A DNA stretch of 7,669 bases from Porphyromonadaceae bacterium (GTDB lineage Bacteria; Bacteroidota; Bacteroidia; Bacteroidales; Tannerellaceae), in contig DOZP01000264.1 in NCBI GenBank assembly GCA_003517945.1, positions 5,158 through 12,826 on the forward strand, in the 5' to 3' direction. A program made the position numbers and the translations under genes. Numbering within the stretch: position 1 is the first letter of the stretch; each line of letters starts with the position of its first letter. The notes under the pieces are model-generated. The model was not told where the DNA came from, made no database searches, and saw nothing but the letters and a program-made list of their open reading frames with translations. This document shows, one piece after another, positions 1 to 5,949 of the stretch.

Positions 1-504
1 GACCGGATAACGTCGCTTGTGAGCGGTATGAAGGAAGAAGAAATAAGCGCTTGTTATCATCCTGTGAAAGAGTATACAACTCCGAAGGTTGATGTACGCG
101 CTGTTATTTTCAACGAAAAAAATGAGATTTTACTTGTTAAAGAAAGAGTGGATGGCTACTGGGCCTTGCCGGGAGGTTGGTCTGACGTCGGGTATACTCC
201 GACAGAAGTGGTAGTTAAGGAAGTAAAAGAAGAAACAGGTCTTGATGTGCGTGTTGTGAGATTATTGGCCGTTTTGGATAAACGCTGTTATAATCATCCG
301 GCAAGTTCATTCTATGTATATAAATTTTGTTTTTTATGTGAGGTTACCGGAGGTAATGACGACCTGACATTTGATATTCTTGATAAAGGTTTTTATGCTC
401 TGAACAACCTGCCTCCCTTGTCACTCGACCGTATACTGCCGGAGCAGGTAGAATTGCTGGATAAATTGCGGCGTAATCCGGATGCCGGAGTCTATTGTGA
501 TTAA
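1..504 (+). CDS. NUDIX hydrolase, 5' end outside the window
   Basis: This is a cytoplasmic NUDIX-fold pyrophosphohydrolase, a family that cleaves nucleoside diphosphates linked to another group, such as ADP-ribose, using divalent metal. The frame is open back to base 1. A GTG at 19 could be read as a start, but relatives of this type carry about 50-60 extra N-terminal residues (the Nudix N-terminal helical region), so I take the gene as cut by the window edge. Counting from base 19, residues 20-32 (YTTPKVDVRAVIF) begin the NUDIX fold and residues 48-53 read WALPGG. The NUDIX box at residues 53-75 (bases 175-243) ends in KEVKEETGL. It keeps the metal-binding EExG core. It has Lys for the usual Arg and Tyr59 where the first Glu of GX5E is expected; to my memory, non-Glu residues here also occur in close relatives. 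The C-terminal part has the family's LPPLS motif. The exact substrate cannot be read from the sequence. The gene converges on the acyl-CoA dehydrogenase gene. Confidence 0.88.
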   Translation, partial: DRITSLVSGMKEEEISACYHPVKEYTTPKVDVRAVIFNEKNEILLVKERVDGYWALPGGWSDVGYTPTEVVVKEVKEETGLDVRVVRLLAVLDKRCYNHPASSFYVYKFCFLCEVTGGNDDLTFDILDKGFYALNNLPPLSLDRILPEQVELLDKLRRNPDAGVYCD

Positions 505-536
505 ATAATCTGATAATAAATCATATAAAATAGACT

Positions 537-572
537 TTCCGGGAGAATTGAGTTTTGAGATTCCGGGGAATT
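537..572. repeat. Short imperfect direct repeat downstream of NUDIX gene
   Basis: TTCCGGGAGAATT at 537-549 recurs as TTCCGGGGAATT at 561-572, with one base inserted or deleted. It lies in the convergent intergenic gap, upstream of the terminator hairpin. I see no function. It may simply be degenerate sequence. Confidence 0.35.
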
Positions 573-605
573 ATATAACGCGATTTGTAATCCGGATAAA
601 AATGG

Positions 606-643
606 AAAGAGGGTCAGATCACATGGTGATAAGCCCTCTTTTC
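606..643. terminator. Bidirectional rho-independent terminator between convergent genes
   Basis: AAAGAGGG (606-613) pairs perfectly with CCCTCTTT (634-641). Inside it, ATCAC (618-622) pairs with GTGAT (626-630) around a three-base loop, giving a two-storey hairpin with an internal loop. On the plus strand the stem runs into CTCTTTTCTTTAT. On the minus strand it runs into CTCTTTCCATTTTT. Both sides are T-rich, so it can stop transcripts from the NUDIX gene and from the etf-dehydrogenase operon. A close copy lies at 7043-7080. Confidence 0.85.
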
Positions 644-698
644 TTTATAGAACATTTTCGCAGTCTACGATCAACTTTATAAACCGGAATTTGTTGAA

Positions 699-2441
699 TT
701 ATGCATTATTGCATGTTGTATTAAGTAGAAAATCAGTTTCCTGCCTGTACGAACTTAGGTTTTCCGGCTTGAATTTGGCAATGTATTCCCGGCTTTTATA
801 TATTTCCGATTCTCCGTAATTAATATATACTTCGGCAGATTTCAGGAATAAATTATCTTTATTCGCGTCTTGCAACAACAAATAACCAAGTACGCAATGG
901 GCGGCAGATTCAACTAAGCGGCGCGCCATAAAATCAAGGTATTCGTTGTCTTGTGATTCTGTTACGATAGCAACCAGTTGTTCGTACGTATCGGTCATTT
1001 TCGTCAGGCGTTTTTTTAAATCTTCCAGTTCCGGTTTGTACTCAAGTGCTTCATAAGCGCGCAGTTGGTTCAGGTAGGTACCTGTGGTGACGTGGCGTAT
1101 GGCGGCCACTACCTGTAGTTGAGTCGTTCCTTCGTAAATATTTGTGATACGTGCGTCACGATACAAACGTTCGCATGTATAGTCTTTCATAAAACCCGAA
1201 CCACCATGTATCTGTATGGCATCATAAGCATTCTGGTTGGCATATTCCGAACTCATCGCTTTACCCATAGGAGTGTAGGCATCGGCTAATTTGGCGTATT
1301 TTTTCTGTTCCTGGCGTTCTTCCGGCGTTAGCTTGCGTTCGCGCGCGATGTCGTCCAAGGCTTTATATACGTCAACAAACCGGGCTGTTTCATATAACAT
1401 GGCTCTTGAAGCGTCGGTACGCGCGCGCATCATCGCGACCATTTCATATACCGCCGGGAAATTGATAATCGCTTTGCCGAATTGCTGACGTTCACATGCG
1501 TATTTGTATCCTTCGCGGTGTGCAGCTTCACATATTCCTACGGATTGCGCCATAATGCCGAGACGCGCGTTGTTCATCAACGCCATGACATATTTTATCA
1601 GACCCAGGCGTCTTTCGCCGCAAAGTTCCGCTTTTGCGTTACGGTACACCAGTTCACAGGTAGGAGATCCTTTGATGCCCATTTTGTTTTCTATACGGCG
1701 CACGGTTACTCCGCCGTTTTGTTTGTCATAGATAAACATAGACAGGCCGCGTCCGTCTTTTGTTCCGTCTTCCGAACGTGCAAGTACAAGATGTATATCG
1801 GAATCGCCGTTGGTAATAAATCTTTTGACCCCATTCAGACGCCAGCAGCCTTCGGCTTCGTCGTATGTGGCTTTCAGCATAACCGATTGAAGGTCGCTGC
1901 CTGCATCCGGTTCCGTCAGGTCCATGGACATCGTTTCGCCGGCGCATACGCGGGTAATATAACGTTGATGCTGGTCTTCATTTCCGAACTCATAGAGTGT
2001 TTCGGCACAGTCCTGCAATCCCCACAGATTCTCGAAACCTGCATCGGCGCGCGATACTATATCGGCTGCCATAATGTAAGGCACAACCGGAAAGTTCAAC
2101 CCTCCGTAACGGCGAGGCATGGCCATACCCATTAGTCCGGCTTTACGTACGGCATCAAGGTTTACCTGTGTTCCGGCGGCGTATGTAACATGTCCGTTTG
2201 AAACCGTAGGGCCTTCATGATCCACATCCTCCGCATTCGGAGCAACGATTTCATCACAAATTTCACCGACAATTTCAAGCACTTTCTCATAGTTATCCAT
2301 TGCATCTTCAAAGTCAACAGGCGCATAATCAAACTCATCCTTATCCCTGAAGTTACGTTCTTTTAATTCTACAATACGTCGCATCAAAGGATGATGCAAA
2401 TGATGTTTTAGCGATGGGGTGTCTGTATAAAAATTTGACAT
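699..2441 (-). CDS. Acyl-CoA dehydrogenase with long C-terminal extension
   Basis: This is an FAD-dependent acyl-CoA dehydrogenase, which interconverts acyl-CoA and 2-enoyl-CoA and exchanges electrons with ETF. The 580-residue product starts at ATG 2441. An N-terminal helical domain follows a roughly 45-residue leader. The first family signature LTEPDAGSD is at residues 175-183. The FAD/dimer-interface signature QIHGGSGF is at 410-417. The likely catalytic base is Glu437 in IYEGTTQLQ, the place used by short- and medium-chain enzymes. About 143 residues follow that Glu, against roughly 16 in a typical 380-residue short-chain enzyme, so there is an added C-terminal helical domain. There is also a charged insert around 365-385. 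It is the last gene of the operon, 6 bases after etfA. Pairing with ETF is inferred from this position. Chain-length specificity cannot be read from the sequence. The whole protein resembles, from memory, the standard Bacteroides dehydrogenase found beside etfBA. Confidence 0.95.
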   Translation of the reverse strand: MSNFYTDTPSLKHHLHHPLMRRIVELKERNFRDKDEFDYAPVDFEDAMDNYEKVLEIVGEICDEIVAPNAEDVDHEGPTVSNGHVTYAAGTQVNLDAVRKAGLMGMAMPRRYGGLNFPVVPYIMAADIVSRADAGFENLWGLQDCAETLYEFGNEDQHQRYITRVCAGETMSMDLTEPDAGSDLQSVMLKATYDEAEGCWRLNGVKRFITNGDSDIHLVLARSEDGTKDGRGLSMFIYDKQNGGVTVRRIENKMGIKGSPTCELVYRNAKAELCGERRLGLIKYVMALMNNARLGIMAQSVGICEAAHREGYKYACERQQFGKAIINFPAVYEMVAMMRARTDASRAMLYETARFVDVYKALDDIARERKLTPEERQEQKKYAKLADAYTPMGKAMSSEYANQNAYDAIQIHGGSGFMKDYTCERLYRDARITNIYEGTTQLQVVAAIRHVTTGTYLNQLRAYEALEYKPELEDLKKRLTKMTDTYEQLVAIVTESQDNEYLDFMARRLVESAAHCVLGYLLLQDANKDNLFLKSAEVYINYGESEIYKSREYIAKFKPENLSSYRQETDFLLNTTCNNA

Positions 2442-2447
2442 GATATT

Positions 2448-3467
2448 TTATTTACTGTTTTTCTTATAATATTTAATCATCTTGGGAATCACATCTTCTA
2501 TCGCGCCTGTGATGACATAGTCTGCAATAGAGTTTATAGGGGCGGTAGAATCATTATTAATTGAAATAATGATAGAACTTTCCTGCATACCGGCAATGTG
2601 TTGTATCTGTCCTGATATACCACATGCTATATAAAGTTTGGGTCTTACCGTCAGGCCCGTTTGTCCGATCTGGCGGTCATGATCGCAAAATCCGGCGTCG
2701 ACAGCAGCGCGTGAAGCTCCTACTTCGGCATTTAAAACTTTAGCCAGATCAAACAATAGTTGGAAATTATCCTTCGATCCTACGCCATATCCACCGGAAA
2801 TGATGATAGGGGCGCCCTTCACATTGTGTCTTGCCTTTTCAATATGCCGGTCTATGATTTTTACGATAAAATCAGTATCGGCAACATACTTGTTTACATC
2901 ATACGAAATAACTTCACCCTGATAATTCTCATCCAGTATTTCTTTTTTCATAACACCTTCACGTACGGTTGCCATTTGCGGGCGTTGTTCCGGATTGATG
3001 ATGGTTGCAACGATATTTCCGCCGAAAGCGGGACGTATCTGATAAAGCAGGTTTTCGTATGTTTTTCCCTGTTTCTTATCTTCGTGTGTACCGATTTCCA
3101 GTGAGGTACAATCGGCCGTAAGTCCGCTTTTCAAAGCCGAAGATACGCGTGGCCCGAGGTCACGCCCGATAACTGTCGCTCCCATCAGGCATACCTGGGG
3201 TTTTTCTTCTTTGAAAAGATTAACCATGATAGACGTATGAGGGAGGGAAGTGTAGGGATAAAGCCTGTTATCGTCGAACAAGTGCAGCTTATCCGCTCCA
3301 TACGGCATGATTTGTTTCTCAACGCCTTCCAGTTTATTTCCTATAACAACGGCCTCTAACCGGCATTTCAACTGATTGGCCAAAGAGCGTCCTTTGGTTA
3401 ACAGTTCAAGACTGACATCGGCAATCGTGCCGTCTTCTATTTCGCAATATACGAATAAATTATTCAT
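2448..3467 (-). CDS. etfA: Electron transfer flavoprotein, alpha subunit
   Basis: EtfA binds the FAD of the heterodimeric electron transfer flavoprotein in the cytoplasm and pairs with EtfB. The product has 339 residues. Residues 1-200 form the N-terminal alpha/beta domain (MNNLFVYCEIEDG, then IGRDLGPRVSSAL around 100-112). The C-terminal FAD domain begins near 220 and shows GGYGVGSKDNF (225-235), VGASRAAVDAGF (249-260), QIGQTGLTVRPKLYIACGIS (266-285) and QIQH (287-290). These are the classical FAD-binding segments. Leu272 stands where many homologues have Lys (QTGKTV), and NNDSTAPI replaces the usual NKDPxAPI. Both changes may be normal for this lineage. ATG 3467 directly follows a TAA at 3470-3468, and no Shine-Dalgarno sequence is visible, as is usual in this phylum. 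The gene sits between etfB (47-base gap) and the dehydrogenase (6-base gap), so it is co-transcribed. Confidence 0.96.
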   Translation of the reverse strand: MNNLFVYCEIEDGTIADVSLELLTKGRSLANQLKCRLEAVVIGNKLEGVEKQIMPYGADKLHLFDDNRLYPYTSLPHTSIMVNLFKEEKPQVCLMGATVIGRDLGPRVSSALKSGLTADCTSLEIGTHEDKKQGKTYENLLYQIRPAFGGNIVATIINPEQRPQMATVREGVMKKEILDENYQGEVISYDVNKYVADTDFIVKIIDRHIEKARHNVKGAPIIISGGYGVGSKDNFQLLFDLAKVLNAEVGASRAAVDAGFCDHDRQIGQTGLTVRPKLYIACGISGQIQHIAGMQESSIIISINNDSTAPINSIADYVITGAIEDVIPKMIKYYKKNSK

Positions 3468-3474
3468 TTAGTTT

Positions 3475-3500
3475 TGTAATGTTTTAAATGTGTAATGTTT
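3475..3500. repeat. 10-base direct repeat in the etfB-etfA gap
   Basis: TGTAATGTTT occurs exactly at 3475-3484 and again at 3491-3500, 16 bases apart, inside the 47-base spacer between etfB and etfA. On the transcribed strand this gives AAACATTACA twice just upstream of the etfA start. It may be chance in AT-rich sequence, or a translation-initiation feature. Confidence 0.4.
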
Positions 3501-3514
3501 ATTGAAAAGGCGCA

Positions 3515-4402
3515 TTAGCCGATGGTGTGATTGGCTATAAGTTCTACCATTAATTCTTCTATTTCGTTGTCCGAACCCGTCATCTTCTTGCATTCCTTTG
3601 CCTGGAACACAATATTTTGTATTGTTTTTACTTTTGTCGGAGAACCTGACAAACCACATTGTTCCACATCGCCGTTTACGTCGGCAACGCTCCATTCCGT
3701 AATGTTCAGATACGGATGTTTTAGATAAAGATCGGCATATATTAGTTCTTTTCCTTCTTTTGTGCATTCTGCTTTTTCCTGTCCCCCTAAAGCGCGTTTG
3801 TATTTCTGGATTAACTTGGCATTGCGGGGACGACACGGTGCCGCCGATCCATTTACTGTTACTACAATAGGCATAGGAGCTTCTACTATTTCCACCCCTC
3901 CTGCAATATTACGTTTTACTCTTATTTTACCATTTTCCACATCCAGAATTTCTTCGGCATAGGTGATCTGTGACAGGCTCAGTTTTTCAGCAACCTGTGG
4001 TCCGACCTGCGCGGTATCCCCGTCAATAGCCTGGCGTCCGCCGATAATCAGATCGAAGTCGCCTATTTTCCTGATTGCCATAGATAATGCATATGAAGTG
4101 GCCAGCGTATCAGCTCCTGCGAAAGCACGGTCGGTTAACAAATACCCGTTATCAGCCCCGCGGTATAATCCTTCACGGATGATTTCCGCCGCCCGGCCCG
4201 GTCCCATTGTCAGCAGGGTGATGGTCGTGTCGGGGAAACGGTCTTTCAGGCGTAAAGCCTGTTCGAGGGCATTCAAATCTTCAGGATTAAAGATCGCAGC
4301 AAGGGCGGCACGATTTACCGTACCGTCTTCTTTCATAGCATCTTTTCCTACGTTACGTGTGTCAGGCACTTGTTTGGCCAATACAATAATTTTCAAAGAC
4401 AT
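3515..4402 (-). CDS. etfB: Electron transfer flavoprotein, beta subunit
   Basis: EtfB is the partner of EtfA. In this family it binds AMP or, in bifurcating forms, a second FAD, and docks the dehydrogenase. The product has 295 residues, longer than the common 250-265. The N-terminus MSLKIIVLAKQVPDT is the typical first strand with the KQVPD motif. NPEDLNALEQAL is at 39-50 and LTMGPGRA at 64-71. The nucleotide-binding segment GGRQAIDGDTAQVGPQ is at 121-136. The extra length lies mainly after residue 200. ATG 4402 is the first gene of the operon, preceded by an AT-rich leader with two candidate promoters and no clear Shine-Dalgarno sequence. Its TAA at 3517-3515 overlaps an ATG (TAATG) that opens a 15-codon frame running up to etfA. 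Product identity is secure. Whether it is a bifurcating type cannot be settled by eye. Confidence 0.95.
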   Translation of the reverse strand: MSLKIIVLAKQVPDTRNVGKDAMKEDGTVNRAALAAIFNPEDLNALEQALRLKDRFPDTTITLLTMGPGRAAEIIREGLYRGADNGYLLTDRAFAGADTLATSYALSMAIRKIGDFDLIIGGRQAIDGDTAQVGPQVAEKLSLSQITYAEEILDVENGKIRVKRNIAGGVEIVEAPMPIVVTVNGSAAPCRPRNAKLIQKYKRALGGQEKAECTKEGKELIYADLYLKHPYLNITEWSVADVNGDVEQCGLSGSPTKVKTIQNIVFQAKECKKMTGSDNEIEELMVELIANHTIG

Positions 4403-4435
4403 TTATATCAATTTTAATGGTTAGTATGAAATACA

Positions 4436-4556
4436 GCAATAATAATGAATGAGTTTTTATAAAGATAAAATTTGTATAGCTCATTTTTTATCGCCTGCAA
4501 AAATAATGAATGATTTCGGAATTCAAATAGATTTACAAATAAACTGCTCATTTTTT
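4436..4556. repeat. Diverged tandem duplication in the etfB leader
   Basis: Two blocks recur in the same order. GCAATAATAATGAATGA (4436-4452) matches GCAAAAATAATGAATGA (4497-4513) at 16 of 17 bases. GCTCATTTTTT (4479-4489) recurs exactly at 4546-4556. The offsets are 61 and 67 bases, so this looks like one module of about 50-60 bases present twice with diverged middles. Within each copy AATGA and TCATT elements can pair; in the copy next to etfB the pairing is AATGAG (4448-4453) with CTCATT (4480-4485). The right-hand copy holds the -7 box of one candidate promoter. Confidence 0.6.
4498..4527 (-). promoter_or_regulatory. Candidate promoter of the etfBA-dehydrogenase operon (proximal)
   Basis: Reading the minus strand, TTTG (4527-4524) is followed after 18 bases by TATTTTTG (4505-4498). 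Both fit the Bacteroidetes housekeeping pattern TTTG / TAnnTTTG, whose usual spacing is about 19-21. Transcription would start near 4490, giving a leader of roughly 90 bases before etfB. The AT-richness of the region makes a chance match possible. Confidence 0.45.
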
Positions 4557-4605
4557 TTATTTTTGTGCATCTCCAGGCCGTTTTGTCTGCCTATGGTTTA
4601 TGGGT

Positions 4606-4637
4606 CAAAAGTAAAATAAATAAAAAGATCGTGGAAA
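4606..4637 (-). promoter_or_regulatory. Candidate promoter of the etfBA-dehydrogenase operon (distal)
   Basis: On the minus strand TACTTTTG (4613-4606) is a perfect TAnnTTTG -7 box, identical to the one before the small lipoprotein gene at the right edge. Twenty bases upstream lies TTTC (4637-4634), three of four matches to the -33 TTTG. Transcription would start near 4599, giving an etfB leader of about 200 bases that includes the duplicated module. It lies just past the HAD gene's stop codon. Confidence 0.5.
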
Positions 4638-4646
4638 TTTTACACG
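4630..4646 (-). terminator. Possible weak terminator after the HAD gene
   Basis: CGTG (4646-4643 on the minus strand) can pair with CACG (4633-4630), with some extra A-T pairing inside. It is followed on that strand by a T-rich run, ATCTTTTTATTTATTTT. It lies 7 bases beyond the HAD stop codon. The stem is short, so termination would be inefficient, and the etf operon may receive read-through. It overlaps the -33 region of the distal etf promoter. Confidence 0.3.
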
Positions 4647-4653
4647 GAATGGG

Positions 4654-5457
4654 TCAGGCGCTTGTCGATGACACTGATCCGGTGATGGTTTGCAGACTTT
4701 TATAGATGTTTTCCCATTCGTTGCACAGTACGGTTATGGACGGGAGTAAAAAATCGGCTCCGGCATTCAACAATACGGAATCGGGTAGGGGACCCGTATT
4801 AGCCGCAATTGTAAATAATCCTGCGGTATGCGCCGCCTCCACTCCAAGCGGGGCATTTTCTATCACAATAGCTTCGAATGGCTTTAATCCGCCTTTTTCG
4901 AGCGCTGTAAGATAAGGCTCCGGATTGGGTTTTCCTTTTTTTACATCAAAAGAAGTAATCATCCTTTTTCGGATAAATGTATCGGGAAAATCATTGTTCA
5001 AACGATCCAGTAAGGAGGGTTGTCCGGAGCCGGTAACCAACATGGCAAACAAACCGCTTTCCTTGACTTTTCGTAACAATTCCGTGCTGCCATCCATGGG
5101 CAGAACCGTGGGGCACGAGCTGAATGCTTCCGTTTTTTCCCGATAGATTTTCTTTCGTTCTTCCGGCCCGACCTCTTTACCTTCGCGACCGGATATGATA
5201 TTGATCGTATCATCGCCCGTACGCCCTTCGTGCATATAGGCTTCTTCCCAAGTCATATCGAATCCGTGCGATTGCATAACTTTGGCCCATGACCGGGCAT
5301 GATTAGGCATGGAATCGTATAAGACCCCATCCATGTCAAACAACACGGCTTTGAGTGAAAATTTTTCGTATCCTTTTTCTATCAGGTATTTTTGTACAGC
5401 TTGCTTTATAGTGCTCATTTGTCTATAATAAATAATGAGATTTTCTGAAAACGCCAT
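4654..5457 (-). CDS. HAD-superfamily phosphatase, beta-phosphoglucomutase-like
   Basis: This is a cytoplasmic HAD hydrolase of the beta-phosphoglucomutase/phosphatase group, acting on small phosphorylated metabolites (probably sugar phosphates) with Mg2+. Residues from ATG 5457: motif I FDMDGVLYDS at 40-49, with Asp41 the nucleophile and Asp43 the acid/base; helical cap about 50-120; motif II VTGSG with Thr142; motif III KKGKPNPEPYL with Lys176; motif IV IENAPLGVEA with Glu200-Asn201, where many relatives have an acidic pair. Length is 267 residues from this ATG. A second ATG at 5418 gives 254 residues beginning MSTIKQAVQKYL, which matches the N-terminus I remember for Bacteroidales homologues and may be the true start. 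The ATG at 5457 lies 6 bases after the cupin stop, so the gene is the last of a three-gene operon. The substrate is unknown; mutase activity is less likely than phosphatase activity but not excluded. Confidence 0.9.
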   Translation of the reverse strand: MAFSENLIIYYRQMSTIKQAVQKYLIEKGYEKFSLKAVLFDMDGVLYDSMPNHARSWAKVMQSHGFDMTWEEAYMHEGRTGDDTINIISGREGKEVGPEERKKIYREKTEAFSSCPTVLPMDGSTELLRKVKESGLFAMLVTGSGQPSLLDRLNNDFPDTFIRKRMITSFDVKKGKPNPEPYLTALEKGGLKPFEAIVIENAPLGVEAAHTAGLFTIAANTGPLPDSVLLNAGADFLLPSITVLCNEWENIYKSLQTITGSVSSTSA

Positions 5458-5463
5458 ATCTTA

Positions 5464-5931
5464 TCATAAATATGATTTCAATAGCTCCATATATTTTTTT
5501 ACTTCTTCCGTATCTTCGGCTGCCGGACTCCATGGCGCCATGTTTTCGGGCGTAAGAGGGGCGAATGGCCCTTGTTTGATTTCATAAATTACACTTCCGG
5601 ATTCCATAACGATAAGCGTATGCCACACATCCGGCGGTATCTCTCCTCCGTAAATGCCGTTTGACGGGTCCAGTATTCTCTTTTCGCTGATAGCCCCGTC
5701 GTCGTCAAATAAAAACAGTGCCGCTTTACCACGTAGAAGCAGGAAGATTTCGTTTTTATCCGGATTCTTGTGCCGGTGCGGACGCAGGTATGTATCCGGT
5801 TCCATCGCGTTGATCAATCTGTTTATCGGATCGTCAAGTGATTCGTGAAAATTGTAATTCATTCGCAGCCGGGATGATTGTTTTGCTTTTTCGGTTGTTT
5901 CATCAAGTAGTTTTTTGTCGATAAGCTTCAT
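5464..5931 (-). CDS. WbuC-family cupin-fold metalloprotein
   Basis: This is a small soluble protein of the WbuC cupin family, named after a gene in enterobacterial O-antigen clusters; its reaction is not known to me. The 155-residue product has an N-terminal helical stretch (1-35) and one cupin barrel. Cupin motif 1 is PHRHKNPDKNEIFLLLRG at 51-68, giving His52, His54 and Glu61. Motif 2 includes PPDVWHTLIVMESGSVIYEI at 99-118, giving His104. These four residues form the usual metal site. The segment ending KQGPFAPL (119-126) is typical of the family. ATG 5931 is 18 bases after the GldB-like gene, and the TGA at 5466-5464 is 6 bases before the HAD start, so the three genes are very probably co-transcribed. 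A sugar isomerase or epimerase-like role is possible from the fold but unproven. No O-antigen genes are in view. Confidence 0.87.
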   Translation of the reverse strand: MKLIDKKLLDETTEKAKQSSRLRMNYNFHESLDDPINRLINAMEPDTYLRPHRHKNPDKNEIFLLLRGKAALFLFDDDGAISEKRILDPSNGIYGGEIPPDVWHTLIVMESGSVIYEIKQGPFAPLTPENMAPWSPAAEDTEEVKKYMELLKSYL

Positions 5932-5949
5932 CTGTATATGATTAATTGT

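Noticed and set aside
19..21. GTG as the true start of the NUDIX gene
   Set aside because: The frame is open to base 1, and this NUDIX subfamily normally has a longer N-terminal region, so the gene most likely begins before the window.
1482..2135. 217-codon open frame on the plus strand, antisense to the acyl-CoA dehydrogenase gene
   Set aside because: It lies wholly inside a well-supported gene, its translation resembles no family I know, and other shorter antisense frames occur in the same gene. It is best explained by codon bias of the sense strand.
3468..3836. 122-codon minus-strand frame overlapping the end of etfB
   Set aside because: It is an out-of-frame shadow of etfB. Only its last 15 codons, outside etfB, are discussed as a possible coupling frame.
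3963..4424. 153-codon plus-strand frame opposite etfB, running into the leader
   Set aside because: It is antisense to etfB with low-complexity Ser/Ala/Arg-rich translation and no promoter or family resemblance.
4531..4560. T-rich run after GCTCA as a plus-strand terminator
   Set aside because: There is no stem before it and no plus-strand gene to end. It is part of the duplicated etfB leader module.
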